Source of the DNA: Deferrisoma camini S3R1 | GTDB taxonomy: Bacteria; Desulfobacterota; Deferrisomatia; Deferrisomatales; Deferrisomataceae | NCBI RefSeq assembly: GCF_000526155.1 | Contig: NZ_JAFN01000001.1 | Location: forward strand, 2,567,014-2,631,013 | Length of the DNA stretch: 64,000 nucleotides | Reading direction: 5' to 3' | Part shown: in pieces, positions 52,958 to 61,918 of the stretch | How positions within the stretch are numbered: the first letter of the stretch is position 1 | Layout: each line of letters begins with the position of its first letter | Made by a program: the position numbers and the translations under genes | The notes under the pieces: generated by a model | Told to the model about the DNA's origin: nothing | What the model saw: only the letters and a program-made list of their open reading frames with translations | Databases searched by the model: none

Positions 52958-52989
52958 GAACGGCCGCCTCGGAATCGGGGCGGCCGTTC
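52958..52989. terminator. Terminator-type hairpin between convergent genes
   Basis: GAACGGCCGCC (52958-52968) pairs perfectly with GGCGGCCGTTC (52979-52989) over 11 bp with a 10-base loop, followed by TTCGCG. It is convergent, so could serve both the small gene and amtB. Confidence 0.6.
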
Positions 52990-53015
52990 TTCGCGTGAGA
53001 CGGGGGGGGGAACGT

Positions 53016-54323
53016 TCACAGATCGTACCCGCGCTCCTCGTGCAGGGCCAGGTCGAGCCCCTGGACCTCGGCTTCCTCGTCCACCCGCAGGCCGCAGATG
53101 GCGTCGATCACCTTGAGGATCACGAAGGTCGCCACGGCGGTGTACGCGAACGTGGCCACCACGCCCACGGCCTGCACCCCCAGCTGCCCACCCACCGAGT
53201 CGATGCCCTGGGCGAACCCGAGGCCGCTGAACACCCCCAGGCTGGGGGACGCGAACACGCCGGCCAGCAGGGTCCCAAGCATGCCGCCCACGCCGTGCAC
53301 CGGGAACACGTCGAGGGAGTCGTCGATCTGGAACCGCTGCTTCACGAGCATGGTGGCGTTGAAACAGATCAATCCCGCCAGAATTCCGATCACCAGCGCC
53401 CCCATCGGCCCCACGAACCCCGAGGCTGGGGTGATCGTGCCCAGCCCCGCCACCATGCCGGTCACCACGCCCAGGATGCTGGGCTTTCCGAACTTGCGCC
53501 ACTCGCACACCATCCAGGTGAGCGCCCCGGCCGAGGCCGACATGTGGGTGGCCACCAGGGCCATGCCGGCGTTGGCGTTGGCCGCCAACGCGCTGCCCGC
53601 GTTGAACCCGTACCACCCCACCCAGAGCATGCCGGCGCCGGCCACGGTCAGGGTCATGTTGTGGGGCGGCATGGGGGTGTCGGGGAACCCCTTGCGGCGA
53701 CCGATCACCAGGGCACAGACCAGCGCGGCCGCCCCGGCGGTGGCGTGGACCACGGTGCCCCCCGCAAAGTCCAGGAGCCCCATCTGGCCCAGCCAGCCTC
53801 CGCCCCACACCCAGTGGGTGATGGGGGCGTACACCACGGTCACCCACAGCACGGTGAACCACAGCACCGCCGAGAACTTGGTGCGCTCGGCGAACGCCCC
53901 GATCACCAGGCCCGGGGTGATGATGGCGAAGGTGAGCTGGAACATCGCGAACACGGTCTCCGGGATGGTCCCGCTCACGTTGTCGAGCCCCACCGAGGCG
54001 AACAGGACCTTGCCCAGCCCGCCGACCACGCCTCCCAGGTCCGGGCCGAACGCCAGGCTGTAGCCGTACACGAGCCACAGCACCGAGACCACGCCGCTGA
54101 TCGCAAAGCACTGCATGAGCACGGACAGGACGTTCTTGCTGCGAACCAGCCCCCCGTAGAACAGGGCCAGCCCCGGCAGGGTCATGAACAGGACCAGAGC
54201 GGTCGAGACCAGGATCCAGGCCGTGTCGCCCGTATCGGTTCCCTGGGCCGCCCAGGCCGGGGCGGCGGCGAGAACCAGGAGCAGGGCCGAAGCCAACGCG
54301 CGAATGTGCCGTCGAAAAACCAT
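53016..54323 (-). CDS. amtB: Ammonium transporter
   Basis: About 435 residues with a signal-like first segment and eleven predicted membrane helices. LFYGGLVRSKN, the pore histidine region THWVWGGGWLG, the DFAGGTVVHATAG motif and the twin-histidine end SLDVFPVHGVGGMLGT are all characteristic. It takes up ammonium. ATG 54323 lies about 10 bases after GGAGG, better than the GTG at 54332. The neighbour glnK (28 bases upstream) gates AmtB according to nitrogen status. Confidence 0.97.
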   Translation of the reverse strand: MVFRRHIRALASALLLVLAAAPAWAAQGTDTGDTAWILVSTALVLFMTLPGLALFYGGLVRSKNVLSVLMQCFAISGVVSVLWLVYGYSLAFGPDLGGVVGGLGKVLFASVGLDNVSGTIPETVFAMFQLTFAIITPGLVIGAFAERTKFSAVLWFTVLWVTVVYAPITHWVWGGGWLGQMGLLDFAGGTVVHATAGAAALVCALVIGRRKGFPDTPMPPHNMTLTVAGAGMLWVGWYGFNAGSALAANANAGMALVATHMSASAGALTWMVCEWRKFGKPSILGVVTGMVAGLGTITPASGFVGPMGALVIGILAGLICFNATMLVKQRFQIDDSLDVFPVHGVGGMLGTLLAGVFASPSLGVFSGLGFAQGIDSVGGQLGVQAVGVVATFAYTAVATFVILKVIDAICGLRVDEEAEVQGLDLALHEERGYDL

Positions 54324-54351
54324 GGGAACCACTCCTCCCTCGGGGACAGGA

Positions 54352-54901
<550 letters not shown>

Positions 54902-55312
54902 TCAGGCAGGGGCGTGGTTGCCGCCCCCTTCGGCGGCACGGGGCAGCGGTGCCCGGCCGGAAGGGGTCTCGGGGCGGGGGGAGGAATCCACCTCACTTGC
55001 GCTCTCCACCCGCCACTCCACACCCTGGGAGAACTCGGCCAGGCGGCGGATTACCTTGCGGGCCTCGCCCGGATGGAGGCCGATGGCCACCGCCACATCG
55101 GTAAAATACTCCGACTCGAGCCAGGCCCGAGCTTCCTGCCGGCGAGCCGGGTCGGCTGCCGGATCCGCGTAGGCGTCGCGTACGGCGTGCTCGATCACGG
55201 CGAGCCACAGCTTCTGTTCGGGGGACGGGTCGGGTACCTGCCTGCGCAAAAGGCGCATGGCCCATGTGGCTGCGCGCCGGGGATCCATGGTGCTCCGGGC
55301 CTCAGTGCTCAC
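54902..55312 (-). CDS. Hypothetical protein
   Basis: About 136 residues from GTG 55312, which follows AAAGGAGG by 7 bases. Mostly helical with WAMRLLRRQVPDPSPEQKLWLAVIEHAVRDAY and EARAWLESEYFTDVAVAIGL as conserved-looking segments (perhaps a helix-turn-helix near 80-100), and a disordered Pro/Gly-rich tail. It resembles small hypothetical proteins seen on phage-like and accessory DNA, but no function can be given. A TACAAT box lies upstream (about 55341). Confidence 0.65.
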   Translation of the reverse strand: MSTEARSTMDPRRAATWAMRLLRRQVPDPSPEQKLWLAVIEHAVRDAYADPAADPARRQEARAWLESEYFTDVAVAIGLHPGEARKVIRRLAEFSQGVEWRVESASEVDSSPRPETPSGRAPLPRAAEGGGNHAPA

Positions 55313-55405
55313 GGCTGTTCCTCCTTTGGGGACACAACATTGTATCATACTTCCCCTACATTAGAGGAGGATGAAACCGCGATGAGGAACTTCTGAAAAC
55401 TTTTC

Positions 55406-55819
55406 TCAAGGGCGATTCTCCAAACCGCCGTCCCGAAGGGGAATCACGACCCGGTCCACCCGGCGATCCCCGACCTTCACCTCTGCCTCTCCCCGCAACT
55501 CCCGCCGACCGTTCCCGGCGGGGAGCGAGCCGCTCGCCACGAGCCGGTAGATCCCTGGGGGGAGTCGAACGGCGAACGATCCGTGATAGCCGCTGCGGGC
55601 TTGGGCCACGGGCCCGACCTCTTCCTGCCCCGGCCGGTACACCTGGATCCCCACCTCCTCGACCCCCATGCCACGGAACACGGTCTTCCCCGACACGGTG
55701 ACCTTGCCGGATCCCGGAGACCCGCAGCCCACTGCAACCGCCAGCAGAAACCACCCCGCCCACCGGAACCATGCCGGACACGCCTCCCCTTGATTCCCGG
55801 TCCACCACACTAGGAACAT
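55406..55819 (-). CDS. Putative lipoprotein with carboxypeptidase-regulatory-like fold
   Basis: About 137 residues. A hydrophobic segment ending AVAVGC gives a lipobox near residue 32, though the region before it (FLVWWTGNQGEACPAWFRWAG) is long, so the start is uncertain. The remainder, with GIQVYRPGQEEVG, GYHGSFAVRLPPGIYRLVASG and VRDGGLENRP-type ends, looks like a transthyretin-like/carboxypeptidase regulatory beta-sandwich. The role is unknown. Confidence 0.6.
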   Translation of the reverse strand: MFLVWWTGNQGEACPAWFRWAGWFLLAVAVGCGSPGSGKVTVSGKTVFRGMGVEEVGIQVYRPGQEEVGPVAQARSGYHGSFAVRLPPGIYRLVASGSLPAGNGRRELRGEAEVKVGDRRVDRVVIPLRDGGLENRP

Positions 55820-56226
55820 CCCCCTTTCTAGGGAACCCCGGCCCTGGATACCGTCCCCCCCCACACCGCAACGAGCGCACCGCCAGGGGAAACGCCACCG
55901 TCCGTTATGGTACCACCCCTTGCGGCCCCCGGAAGCCTCTTCAGGTACCGCAAAGGCTCCGTCCTCGGCACCGGAACCGAGGCCGTCCCCCAACTCCGGC
56001 ACCTCCGACAACGCAACGGCCGGGTGAGAAGGGAGGTGCAACCCAGCCGAGGGCACCGAAACAAGCTTGTCGGGGGAGACGGAAGGGGGGAAGATCTTAG
56101 CCTCACACCCCCTTCGCCCGGGATGCAATGCCGAAGAGGCGGGGTCGTGCCCAGCGCGTGTGGGAATCCGGGAGGTTTTCAAGCCTCCCAGCGTCCTAGC
56201 GGAAGCTACATGGAAGGAGACCCGTT
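55820..56226. other. 407-bp gap with several hairpins upstream of the Crp gene
   Basis: No gene supported. It holds TTGCGG/CCGCAA pairing (about 55920-55953), a CCTCGG/CCGAGG hairpin (55963-55982) and a GGGAGG/CCTCCC hairpin (56170-56189) shortly before the Crp gene. It could be a structured 5' leader; I tested it by eye against c-di-GMP and cobalamin riboswitch patterns and did not find a match. Confidence 0.4.
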
Positions 56227-56934
56227 ATGACCGAACCCAGGTGCCTCTGCGAACGCCTCGCCGGTCCTGGGCTCCACCCCCGGTGCATCGGGCAGGTCTG
56301 GTTGTTCGAGGGACTCGACCCCGAGGCCCGGCAGATGGTGGCCCGCCACCTGGAGCGACGGCGCCTGGAGCCGGGTCAGGTGCTGTTTCGCCAGGGGGAC
56401 CGGGCCGACACCATGTACCTTCTGAAAGCAGGGGCCGTGAAGCTGTGGAAGGTCACCGAGGACGGTCGGGTTCTCACCCTCGACATCCGGCACGCCGGCG
56501 ACCTGCTGGGAGAGAGCGTGTTCCTGGAGGAGGAAGGGGAGTACCCCGTCTCGGCCACGTGCCTCGAGCCCATGTTCGTCTGCGGGGTGGCCAAGGACCG
56601 GTTCGAGCGGTTGGTGGAGGAGAACCCCCGGATCGGCCTGAGGGTGATCCGAAACCTGGCCCGGCGTATCGAGCAGTTGCGGAGCAAGCTGGAGGCCCTG
56701 TCGGAGCCCATGCTGGAGGAGCGGATGTACCGGGTTCTCGTGAACGTGGCCCGGGAGGTGGGAACGCGGGGGAAAGGGGGTTGGGTGATCCCTTTCCCCC
56801 TCACCCACGAGGAGATCGCGTTTCTGGTGGGAGCCCATAGGGTCAGCGTGACCCGTGCCCTGGCCCGGCTCCGGTCCGCAGGCCGGGTTCGGGCCGAGGG
56901 CAGGAATCTGTTCGTGGCCGAGGGGCCCCCGTGA
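56227..56934 (+). CDS. Crp/Fnr-family transcriptional regulator
   Basis: 235 residues: N-terminal cyclic-nucleotide-like beta-barrel (about 22-135), long dimer helix (about 137-165) and C-terminal helix-turn-helix with LTHEEIAFLVGAHRVSVTRALARL. Cysteines at positions 6, 8 and 20 and a further pair near 112-118 (CLEPMFVC) recall the Fe-S ligands of FNR, so it could sense oxygen or redox state; the spacing is not that of classic FNR. It faces, convergently, the CMD and selenoprotein operon. Confidence 0.92.
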   Translation: MTEPRCLCERLAGPGLHPRCIGQVWLFEGLDPEARQMVARHLERRRLEPGQVLFRQGDRADTMYLLKAGAVKLWKVTEDGRVLTLDIRHAGDLLGESVFLEEEGEYPVSATCLEPMFVCGVAKDRFERLVEENPRIGLRVIRNLARRIEQLRSKLEALSEPMLEERMYRVLVNVAREVGTRGKGGWVIPFPLTHEEIAFLVGAHRVSVTRALARLRSAGRVRAEGRNLFVAEGPP

Positions 56935-56947
56935 GGGAGGAACGGGC

Positions 56948-57940
56948 TCAATCCTTCCCCGCGAGGCCGGGACCGGGACGATAGGGCTCATCGAACTCCC
57001 GGACCATCCCGCCCTCCGACGCGGTCTCCAACAGCTCCAACGCGGCCCGTACCACCGCGGCCTGCCGCTCCCGGTCGCCGGGCGCACCCAGGGGCCGCCC
57101 CACCGGGTTCGGCGTCAGGAGAACCCGCGGCAGCTGCATCTCCCGGGCCACCTTCTCGAACGCCTTCACGTACACGGCCACGGTGGGGATGCCAGCCTCT
57201 TCCAGGGTGCGGGCGACGTGTCCCACGGACACGTGGCACACCGGTCAGACCGGCACCAGAAGCACCGCGGCCACCCCCTCGTCCCGGAGGAGCCCGGCCC
57301 ACCGGGGAGCATGGTCTCTTAGCAGGCGGAGCTGGGAGCAGGCACCCACGAACGAGTAGAAGGTTCCGGCCCGTCGCCCGATCGCGCCCTCGGCCTCCAG
57401 CTCCCGCAGCCGGTCCACCGGGAACACCACGTTGGGGTCGGCCTGGGCGGCCCGCACGTCGTAGCCGCCGTGGCGCACCCGCAGACGCTCGGCCGGCACG
57501 TCGGCCGGGATCCGGCTCAGCGTGGGCGGCGCCTTCAGAAACTCCTTGATCCGACGGCAGGCCTCCTCCTGGGTCATGCCCTTCACCCCGAACGGCTCGG
57601 GATCGTCGTCCTCGACGAAATGCCCGCTCGAGGTCAAGAGCCCCACCACGGATTCCCGCACGGGTTTCTCGAGGGGTGCGAACGGAGCGTCTTCGTACGT
57701 CCATCTCCCACCCCCCTCTCCTGCATAGGCCCGAGCCTGCCACTCCACGGCCAGCCGGACGAGACGTCCGGCATCGCCGTCGTCCACGGTGCGCCCCAGG
57801 TTCTCCAGGAGCTCCCGAAAGAACTCCGCGGCGTCCTCGTTGGACAGGTTTTTCAAAAACTTGAACGCCAGGTCGCTTCGGGAACCGTAGAAGAACGAGT
57901 TTTTGAACGCCTCGAAGGTCTCCGTCACAGGCTCGGGCAT
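56948..57940 (-). CDS. Selenoprotein of the glycine/betaine/sarcosine/D-proline reductase B-like family (in-frame UGA read as Sec)
   Basis: One frame of 330 residues crossed by TGA at 57245-57247. The residues on both sides are conserved (GVAAVLLVPV before, PVCHVSVGHVARTLEEAGIPT after), giving a UxxC motif U232-P-V-C235 where homologues carry Sec or Cys. A hairpin with ACGTGTCC/GGACACGT arms (57216-57234) starts 10 bases after the UGA, as a bacterial SECIS should. Domain: NVVFPVDRLRELEAEGAIG through GRPLGAP is the family core; a helical N-terminal half (about 1-90) precedes it. ATG 57940 follows AAAGGAG. It is a likely redox enzyme; the substrate is unknown. Confidence 0.88.
57216..57234 (-). 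promoter_or_regulatory. Predicted SECIS stem-loop
   Basis: An 8-bp perfect stem with a GTG loop directly downstream of the in-frame UGA, at a spacing of 10 bases; SelB would bind it to insert selenocysteine. Coding constraints could partly cause the palindrome. Confidence 0.55.
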
Positions 57941-57970
57941 GGGGCTGCTCCTTTCGGGCCTCAAGGGCAT

Positions 57971-58501
57971 TCAGAAGTCCACATCCACCTGGAGGGCGTC
58001 CAGGAACTTGTTGAACGCCACAAACACCTCCATCACCCCCAGGGCCTCCACGATCTCGGCGTCGGAGGCTCCCGCGGCACGGGCTGCCTCGAACAGGGCC
58101 TCGGGTATTCGATGGGGGTCGGTGTTGGCCTGCCGGGCCAAGCGGATCAACGCCTTCTCCCTGGGCGAGAACTCCGCTCCGTCCGGGTCGTCCAAGATGC
58201 GGGCCACCTCGTCCTCCGGGACGCCGACAGCCCGCAGGGCCGCGGTGTGGGCGGCCACGCAGTACGGGCAGGCGTTGTCCTTCGACACGAGCACGGCGAT
58301 CGCCTCCTTGACCTTGCGCGACAGCACACCGCCCATCATGACGGCCTTGACCTTCTCCCAGTTCGCCCGGAGGAGCGCCGGGACATGGGCCTGGGTCCGA
58401 AACAGGTTCGGCACCATCCCGAACGTTTCTCGGATCTCGGCGAACACGGTATGAACATCGGGGGATGCGTCCGTAGGATCGATCGGCGGCACGCGGGGCA
58501 T
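57971..58501 (-). CDS. Carboxymuconolactone decarboxylase/AhpD-like (peroxidase-related) protein
   Basis: 176 residues of the CMD/AhpD fold with the redox and proton-relay motif ACPYCVAAHTAALRAVG (CxxC...H). GMVPNLFRTQAHVPALLRANW is typical of the alkylhydroperoxidase-related subgroup. It probably handles peroxides through the CPYC pair. Its stop lies 30 bases before the selenoprotein start, so the two form an operon and may be redox partners. Confidence 0.92.
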   Translation of the reverse strand: MPRVPPIDPTDASPDVHTVFAEIRETFGMVPNLFRTQAHVPALLRANWEKVKAVMMGGVLSRKVKEAIAVLVSKDNACPYCVAAHTAALRAVGVPEDEVARILDDPDGAEFSPREKALIRLARQANTDPHRIPEALFEAARAAGASDAEIVEALGVMEVFVAFNKFLDALQVDVDF

Positions 58502-58812
58502 GGCAGCACCTCCTCTTACGGTCCGAGAAGAATCGACCAGGATGACCGGCTGCCAGACTACACCCCACGGGGAAGCAGGAATGTAGCCCCCGCTACCCTC
58601 CCCAAGCCTGCAAAGCCGGGAAACCCGATTAGGAGGACTCTGTGGGTTTCCGGCCGCCTCGACTTCCTTCCACTCCCGCAGATGGCGTTCGAGCCAACAG
58701 ACACCGCGCCGTTTCTTGACCCTTTCGAAAAGCCCGCTAGGTTCTTCCCGGTCGGAGATGAGTGGCCGGGACGTTTGCGCACTGCCTGCAAAAAGGGGAA
58801 GGAGGAGGTCTC
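58502..58812. other. 311-bp divergent region with hairpin and promoter
   Basis: Between the CMD operon (minus) and the lipoprotein-OmpA pair (plus). It holds a hairpin with arms 58615-58626 and 58644-58654 (11 pairs, one bulged G) and a TTGACC-N16-TAGGTT promoter candidate facing right. The hairpin is in the leader of the CMD-selenoprotein operon on the minus strand, where it is followed by TTTGC. Confidence 0.45.
58716..58743 (+). promoter_or_regulatory. Sigma70-type promoter candidate for the lipoprotein-OmpA operon
   Basis: TTGACC (58716-58721), 16 bases, TAGGTT (58738-58743), about 70 bases ahead of the lipoprotein ATG at 58813. Confidence 0.45.
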
Positions 58813-59094
58813 ATGGGATGGAAACCTTACGTGGCCGTTGCAGCGGCCCTGGTGCTGCTGGGCGGGTGCTCCACCCTGAACACCTTGGAGCAGGCCCACA
58901 CAACCCTGGAGCGGGCTAAGGAGGCCGGAGCCGAGGTCAAGGCTCCTTACGCATTCCACAAAGCCCAGTCCTTCTTGGAGATGGCCGAGCACGAGAAGGA
59001 CGAGTTCGACTGGCGGGCGGCATCCGAATGGGCAAAGGTGGCCCTGGACAGCGCTCGTCAAGCCCTGGACGGGGCGAAGGGAGGGTCGAAATGA
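58813..59094 (+). CDS. Small lipoprotein (DUF4398-like)
   Basis: 93 residues. The signal ends LVLLGGC (Cys about 18), a clear lipobox. The mature part is a helical hairpin ([43 protein letters not shown]), as in DUF4398 proteins often encoded before OmpA-like proteins. AGGAGGAGG precedes the ATG. It overlaps the OmpA-like gene by ATGA. Confidence 0.88.
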   Translation: MGWKPYVAVAAALVLLGGCSTLNTLEQAHTTLERAKEAGAEVKAPYAFHKAQSFLEMAEHEKDEFDWRAASEWAKVALDSARQALDGAKGGSK

Positions 59095-60428
59095 GACGCC
59101 GCTGGACCTTCTGGATTCCTACCCTTCTGGTCCTCGTGACGGCATACGGGTGCGGGGCGGTTCGCCCTTTGACCAAGGCGGACGCGGACCGGGCTCGAGC
59201 CATCCAGGCCCGGATCGAGGAGGCCCGCCAGATGGGGGCCGAGGAGTGCGCTCCTCGGGAACTGGCCGAAGCCGAGGCACGGGTCGAGTACGCGCGGCAC
59301 GAGGCCCGCGAGTTCCACGATCGGGCCAAGGTGGACGCGTTGTTCGAGTCGGCCCGGAACGCGGCTGACGAGCTTCTGGGCAAGACACGCCGGTGCGTGG
59401 CAGCCCGCAAACCTCCGCCGCCCCCGCCCGATAGCGACCGGGACGGAGTGCCCGATGCCCAAGACCGCTGCCCGGGCACACCCCGGAACGTGACCGTGGA
59501 CGCCCGGGGGTGTCCACCTGACACGGACGGGGACGGCGTGGCCGATTACCTGGACCGATGCCCCGGTACTCCCCGCAACGTGGCCGTGGACGCCAAAGGG
59601 TGCCCCACCGACTCCGACGGCGACGGCGTGGCCGATTATCAGGATCAGTGCCCCGGCACGCTCCCAAATGTGCCGGTGGATGCCCGTGGGTGCCCGCCCG
59701 ACTCCGACGCAGACGGGGTGGCCGACCACGAGGACCGTTGCCCCGGCACACCCCGAGGCGCGCCCGTGGACCGTGCGGGTTGTCTCAAGGACTCGGACGG
59801 CGACGGCCTGGCGGACTGGGACGAGACCCAGAAGTACGCCACCAACCCCAACGATCCGGACTCGGACGACGACGGGCTCCGGGACGGCGACGAGGTGCGA
59901 CGCTACCAAACCGATCCCAACGACCCGGACACCGACGGGGACGGCCTCACCGATGGCAGCGAGGTGACCGAGCACCGCACCGACCCCAAGAGGGCCGACA
60001 CGGACGGGGGCTCGGTGCCAGACGGCGTGGAGGTGAGGGTGGCCGGCACGAATCCCCTGGACCCGGCCGACGACGTGAAGGAGGTCAAGACCGTCGAGCT
60101 CAACATCCAGTTCGACTTCGACTCGGCAGAGATCCGCCGGGCCGATCACGCCCAACTGGAGGAGGTCGCCCGGTTCCTGAAGGAGAACCCGGGGTTGACG
60201 CTCACGGTCCAGGGACACACCGACAACGTGGGGGCACCCGAGTACAATCGGCGGCTGTCCCTTCGCCGGGCCCAGGCCGTGGTGCGGTTCCTGAACGAGC
60301 GCTACGGGATCCCCCTGGACCGCATGGAGGCCGAGGGGTACGGTGCCACGCGGCCCATCGCATCGAACGAAACAGAGGAGGGACGGGCCAAGAACCGAAG
60401 GGTGTATGCCGTTCTCAAGGCGGAGTAA
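59091..60428 (+). CDS. OmpA-family protein with thrombospondin type-3 (calcium-binding) repeats
   Basis: 445 residues. Signal or lipoprotein N-terminus (TAYGC), a DUF4398-like helical part (about 25-110), a Pro-rich hinge, then many TSP3 calcium motifs, DxDGDGVxDxxDxCPGTP (about 115-310, at least seven), and a C-terminal OmpA peptidoglycan-binding domain (about 325-445) with [39 protein letters not shown] and [23 protein letters not shown]. It should tie the outer membrane to the wall. Confidence 0.93.
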   Translation: MRRRWTFWIPTLLVLVTAYGCGAVRPLTKADADRARAIQARIEEARQMGAEECAPRELAEAEARVEYARHEAREFHDRAKVDALFESARNAADELLGKTRRCVAARKPPPPPPDSDRDGVPDAQDRCPGTPRNVTVDARGCPPDTDGDGVADYLDRCPGTPRNVAVDAKGCPTDSDGDGVADYQDQCPGTLPNVPVDARGCPPDSDADGVADHEDRCPGTPRGAPVDRAGCLKDSDGDGLADWDETQKYATNPNDPDSDDDGLRDGDEVRRYQTDPNDPDTDGDGLTDGSEVTEHRTDPKRADTDGGSVPDGVEVRVAGTNPLDPADDVKEVKTVELNIQFDFDSAEIRRADHAQLEEVARFLKENPGLTLTVQGHTDNVGAPEYNRRLSLRRAQAVVRFLNERYGIPLDRMEAEGYGATRPIASNETEEGRAKNRRVYAVLKAE

Positions 60429-60559
60429 CCCTCCGGTTCGCATCCATGGAGCCACGCGGCGCTCGAGCCTCCCGCCGGGGCCCCCGGCCACGTCCACAAG
60501 GCTATGGCTGATGCAAAAGACTGGGTACCGGGGGGCAGGCGGTCCCGACGGGAGGCCGC

Positions 60560-61918
60560 TCAGGGCCGAGGGGGCTCCGGAGCACCGAGGCTACCCCCGG
60601 CCAGGGCCACCTGGAGCCGGGCGATCTCCGCCTCTCTGCGTGCCTGCCGAAGGAGGGCCCGGGCCTCGAGCAGGGCCGCCTCGGCGTCCAGCACGTCGTT
60701 GATCACCCCTTTGCCCGCGCGGTACTTGAGCTTCTCGACCCGCAGCGCCTCCTCGGCCTCCCTCACCTCGGTGCGGACGGCCTCGATCCGGGCCCGGGCT
60801 CCTTCCAGAAGGGCCCGGGCCTGCGTCTCCTCCCGCCGTGCCTGGAGGAGCAACTTCTCCCGCTCGGCGCGGGCCTCCACGGCCCGGGCCCGGCTCTGCC
60901 GGATGCGGCTCCTGCGAAGCCCCCCGTCGAGCCAGGGGAATGTGATCCGAAGGCCCACGACCGCGTCGTCCTCCCACGGACCGTCTGCGCCCCCGGGGGT
61001 CAGGGGGGTGGGATCCGGGGCCCCGTACAGGGCATAGGAGGCCTGGACCTCCACGCGGGGGTAGAGCCGTTTCCGGGCCGCCTCGGCTTCGGCCTCGGCA
61101 GCCCGGGCCTCGGCCTCGGCGGCACGCAGGTCGGGCCGGTCCGGTTTCGGCCCTACGGGTGGGGGCGCCCCCACCTCCCGCGGATCTTCGTGGGCCAGCG
61201 GGGGAATCTCCGCGCCCTGCCACCCCATGGCCTCCCCCAGGGCGGCCATCAGGGCCTTGCGCTGGGCCTCCAGGTCGGCGATGCGGCTTTGCACCCGGGC
61301 GAGCCGTACCCGCACCTTCAGCGCGTCGATCCGGGGGGCCTTGCCGTGGGCCACGAGCCTCCGGGTGGTCTGCTCCAGGGCCGTCAGGCTCTTCTCCGTG
61401 GCCCGGGCGGCCTCCAGGACCTCATCGGTGGCGAGGACCCCAAGGAACGCCTGGGACACGCGGAAGATCACCTCCTGCCGAACCCGTGACTCCAGATCGG
61501 CGCCAGCCTCCTTCCGGGCCAGGGCCGCCCGCACCCGGGAGCGGGTCTCGCCGAAGTCCCAGATCAGGGCCCGGGCGAACAGGCCGGCATCTGCCCGCCA
61601 CCGGTCCGAGCGCTGGACATCTCCGGTGGCTCCGGGGAGCAAGACGTGCTCCTCCTGGGTCCACGCGAGCCCCCCGACGAGATCCACCCGAGGACGCAAG
61701 GGGGCGGCCGTCTCCTCCACGCCCGCCGCCCGCCGGTCCACCCGGGCCCGGGCCGCGTGGAGGCTCGGGTTGTGGGCCAGGGCAAAGGCCACGGCAGCCT
61801 CCAGGGTCAGGGGGCCGGGGGAAGGTTCTTCGGCACGCGGCGCGGCCGGCAGGACCAGCAAGGCCACGACCGCGGCGGCCGCGGCCGCCGTTCGGCGACG
61901 CGCGGACACCCGCCGCAC
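60560..61918 (-). other. TolC-like outer-membrane efflux domain of the fusion (possible separate start)
   Basis: About 450 residues of two OEP repeats: LTLEAAVAFALAHNPSLHAARARV and a second set after about 200 residues (PDLRAAEAEARAAEAEAEAARKR), with GGLAWTQEE and YRAGKGVINDVLDAEAAL as typical TolC strands and helices. GTG codons at 61918 or 61909 could start an independent product with the signal VSARRRTAAAAAAVVALLVLPA, but no ribosome-binding site precedes them. Confidence 0.75.

Noticed and set aside
55860-55985. c-di-GMP (GEMM) or cobalamin riboswitch
   Set aside because: A GCAAAGG-like stretch and hairpins are present, but GGGCAAACC, the paired GACGCAAAGCC helix and the B12 box are missing.
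57245-57247. TGA as a nonsense mutation (pseudogene) of the reductase-like gene
   Set aside because: Both flanks are conserved and intact in one frame, UxxC fits the family, and a SECIS-like hairpin follows at the right distance, so Sec is more likely.
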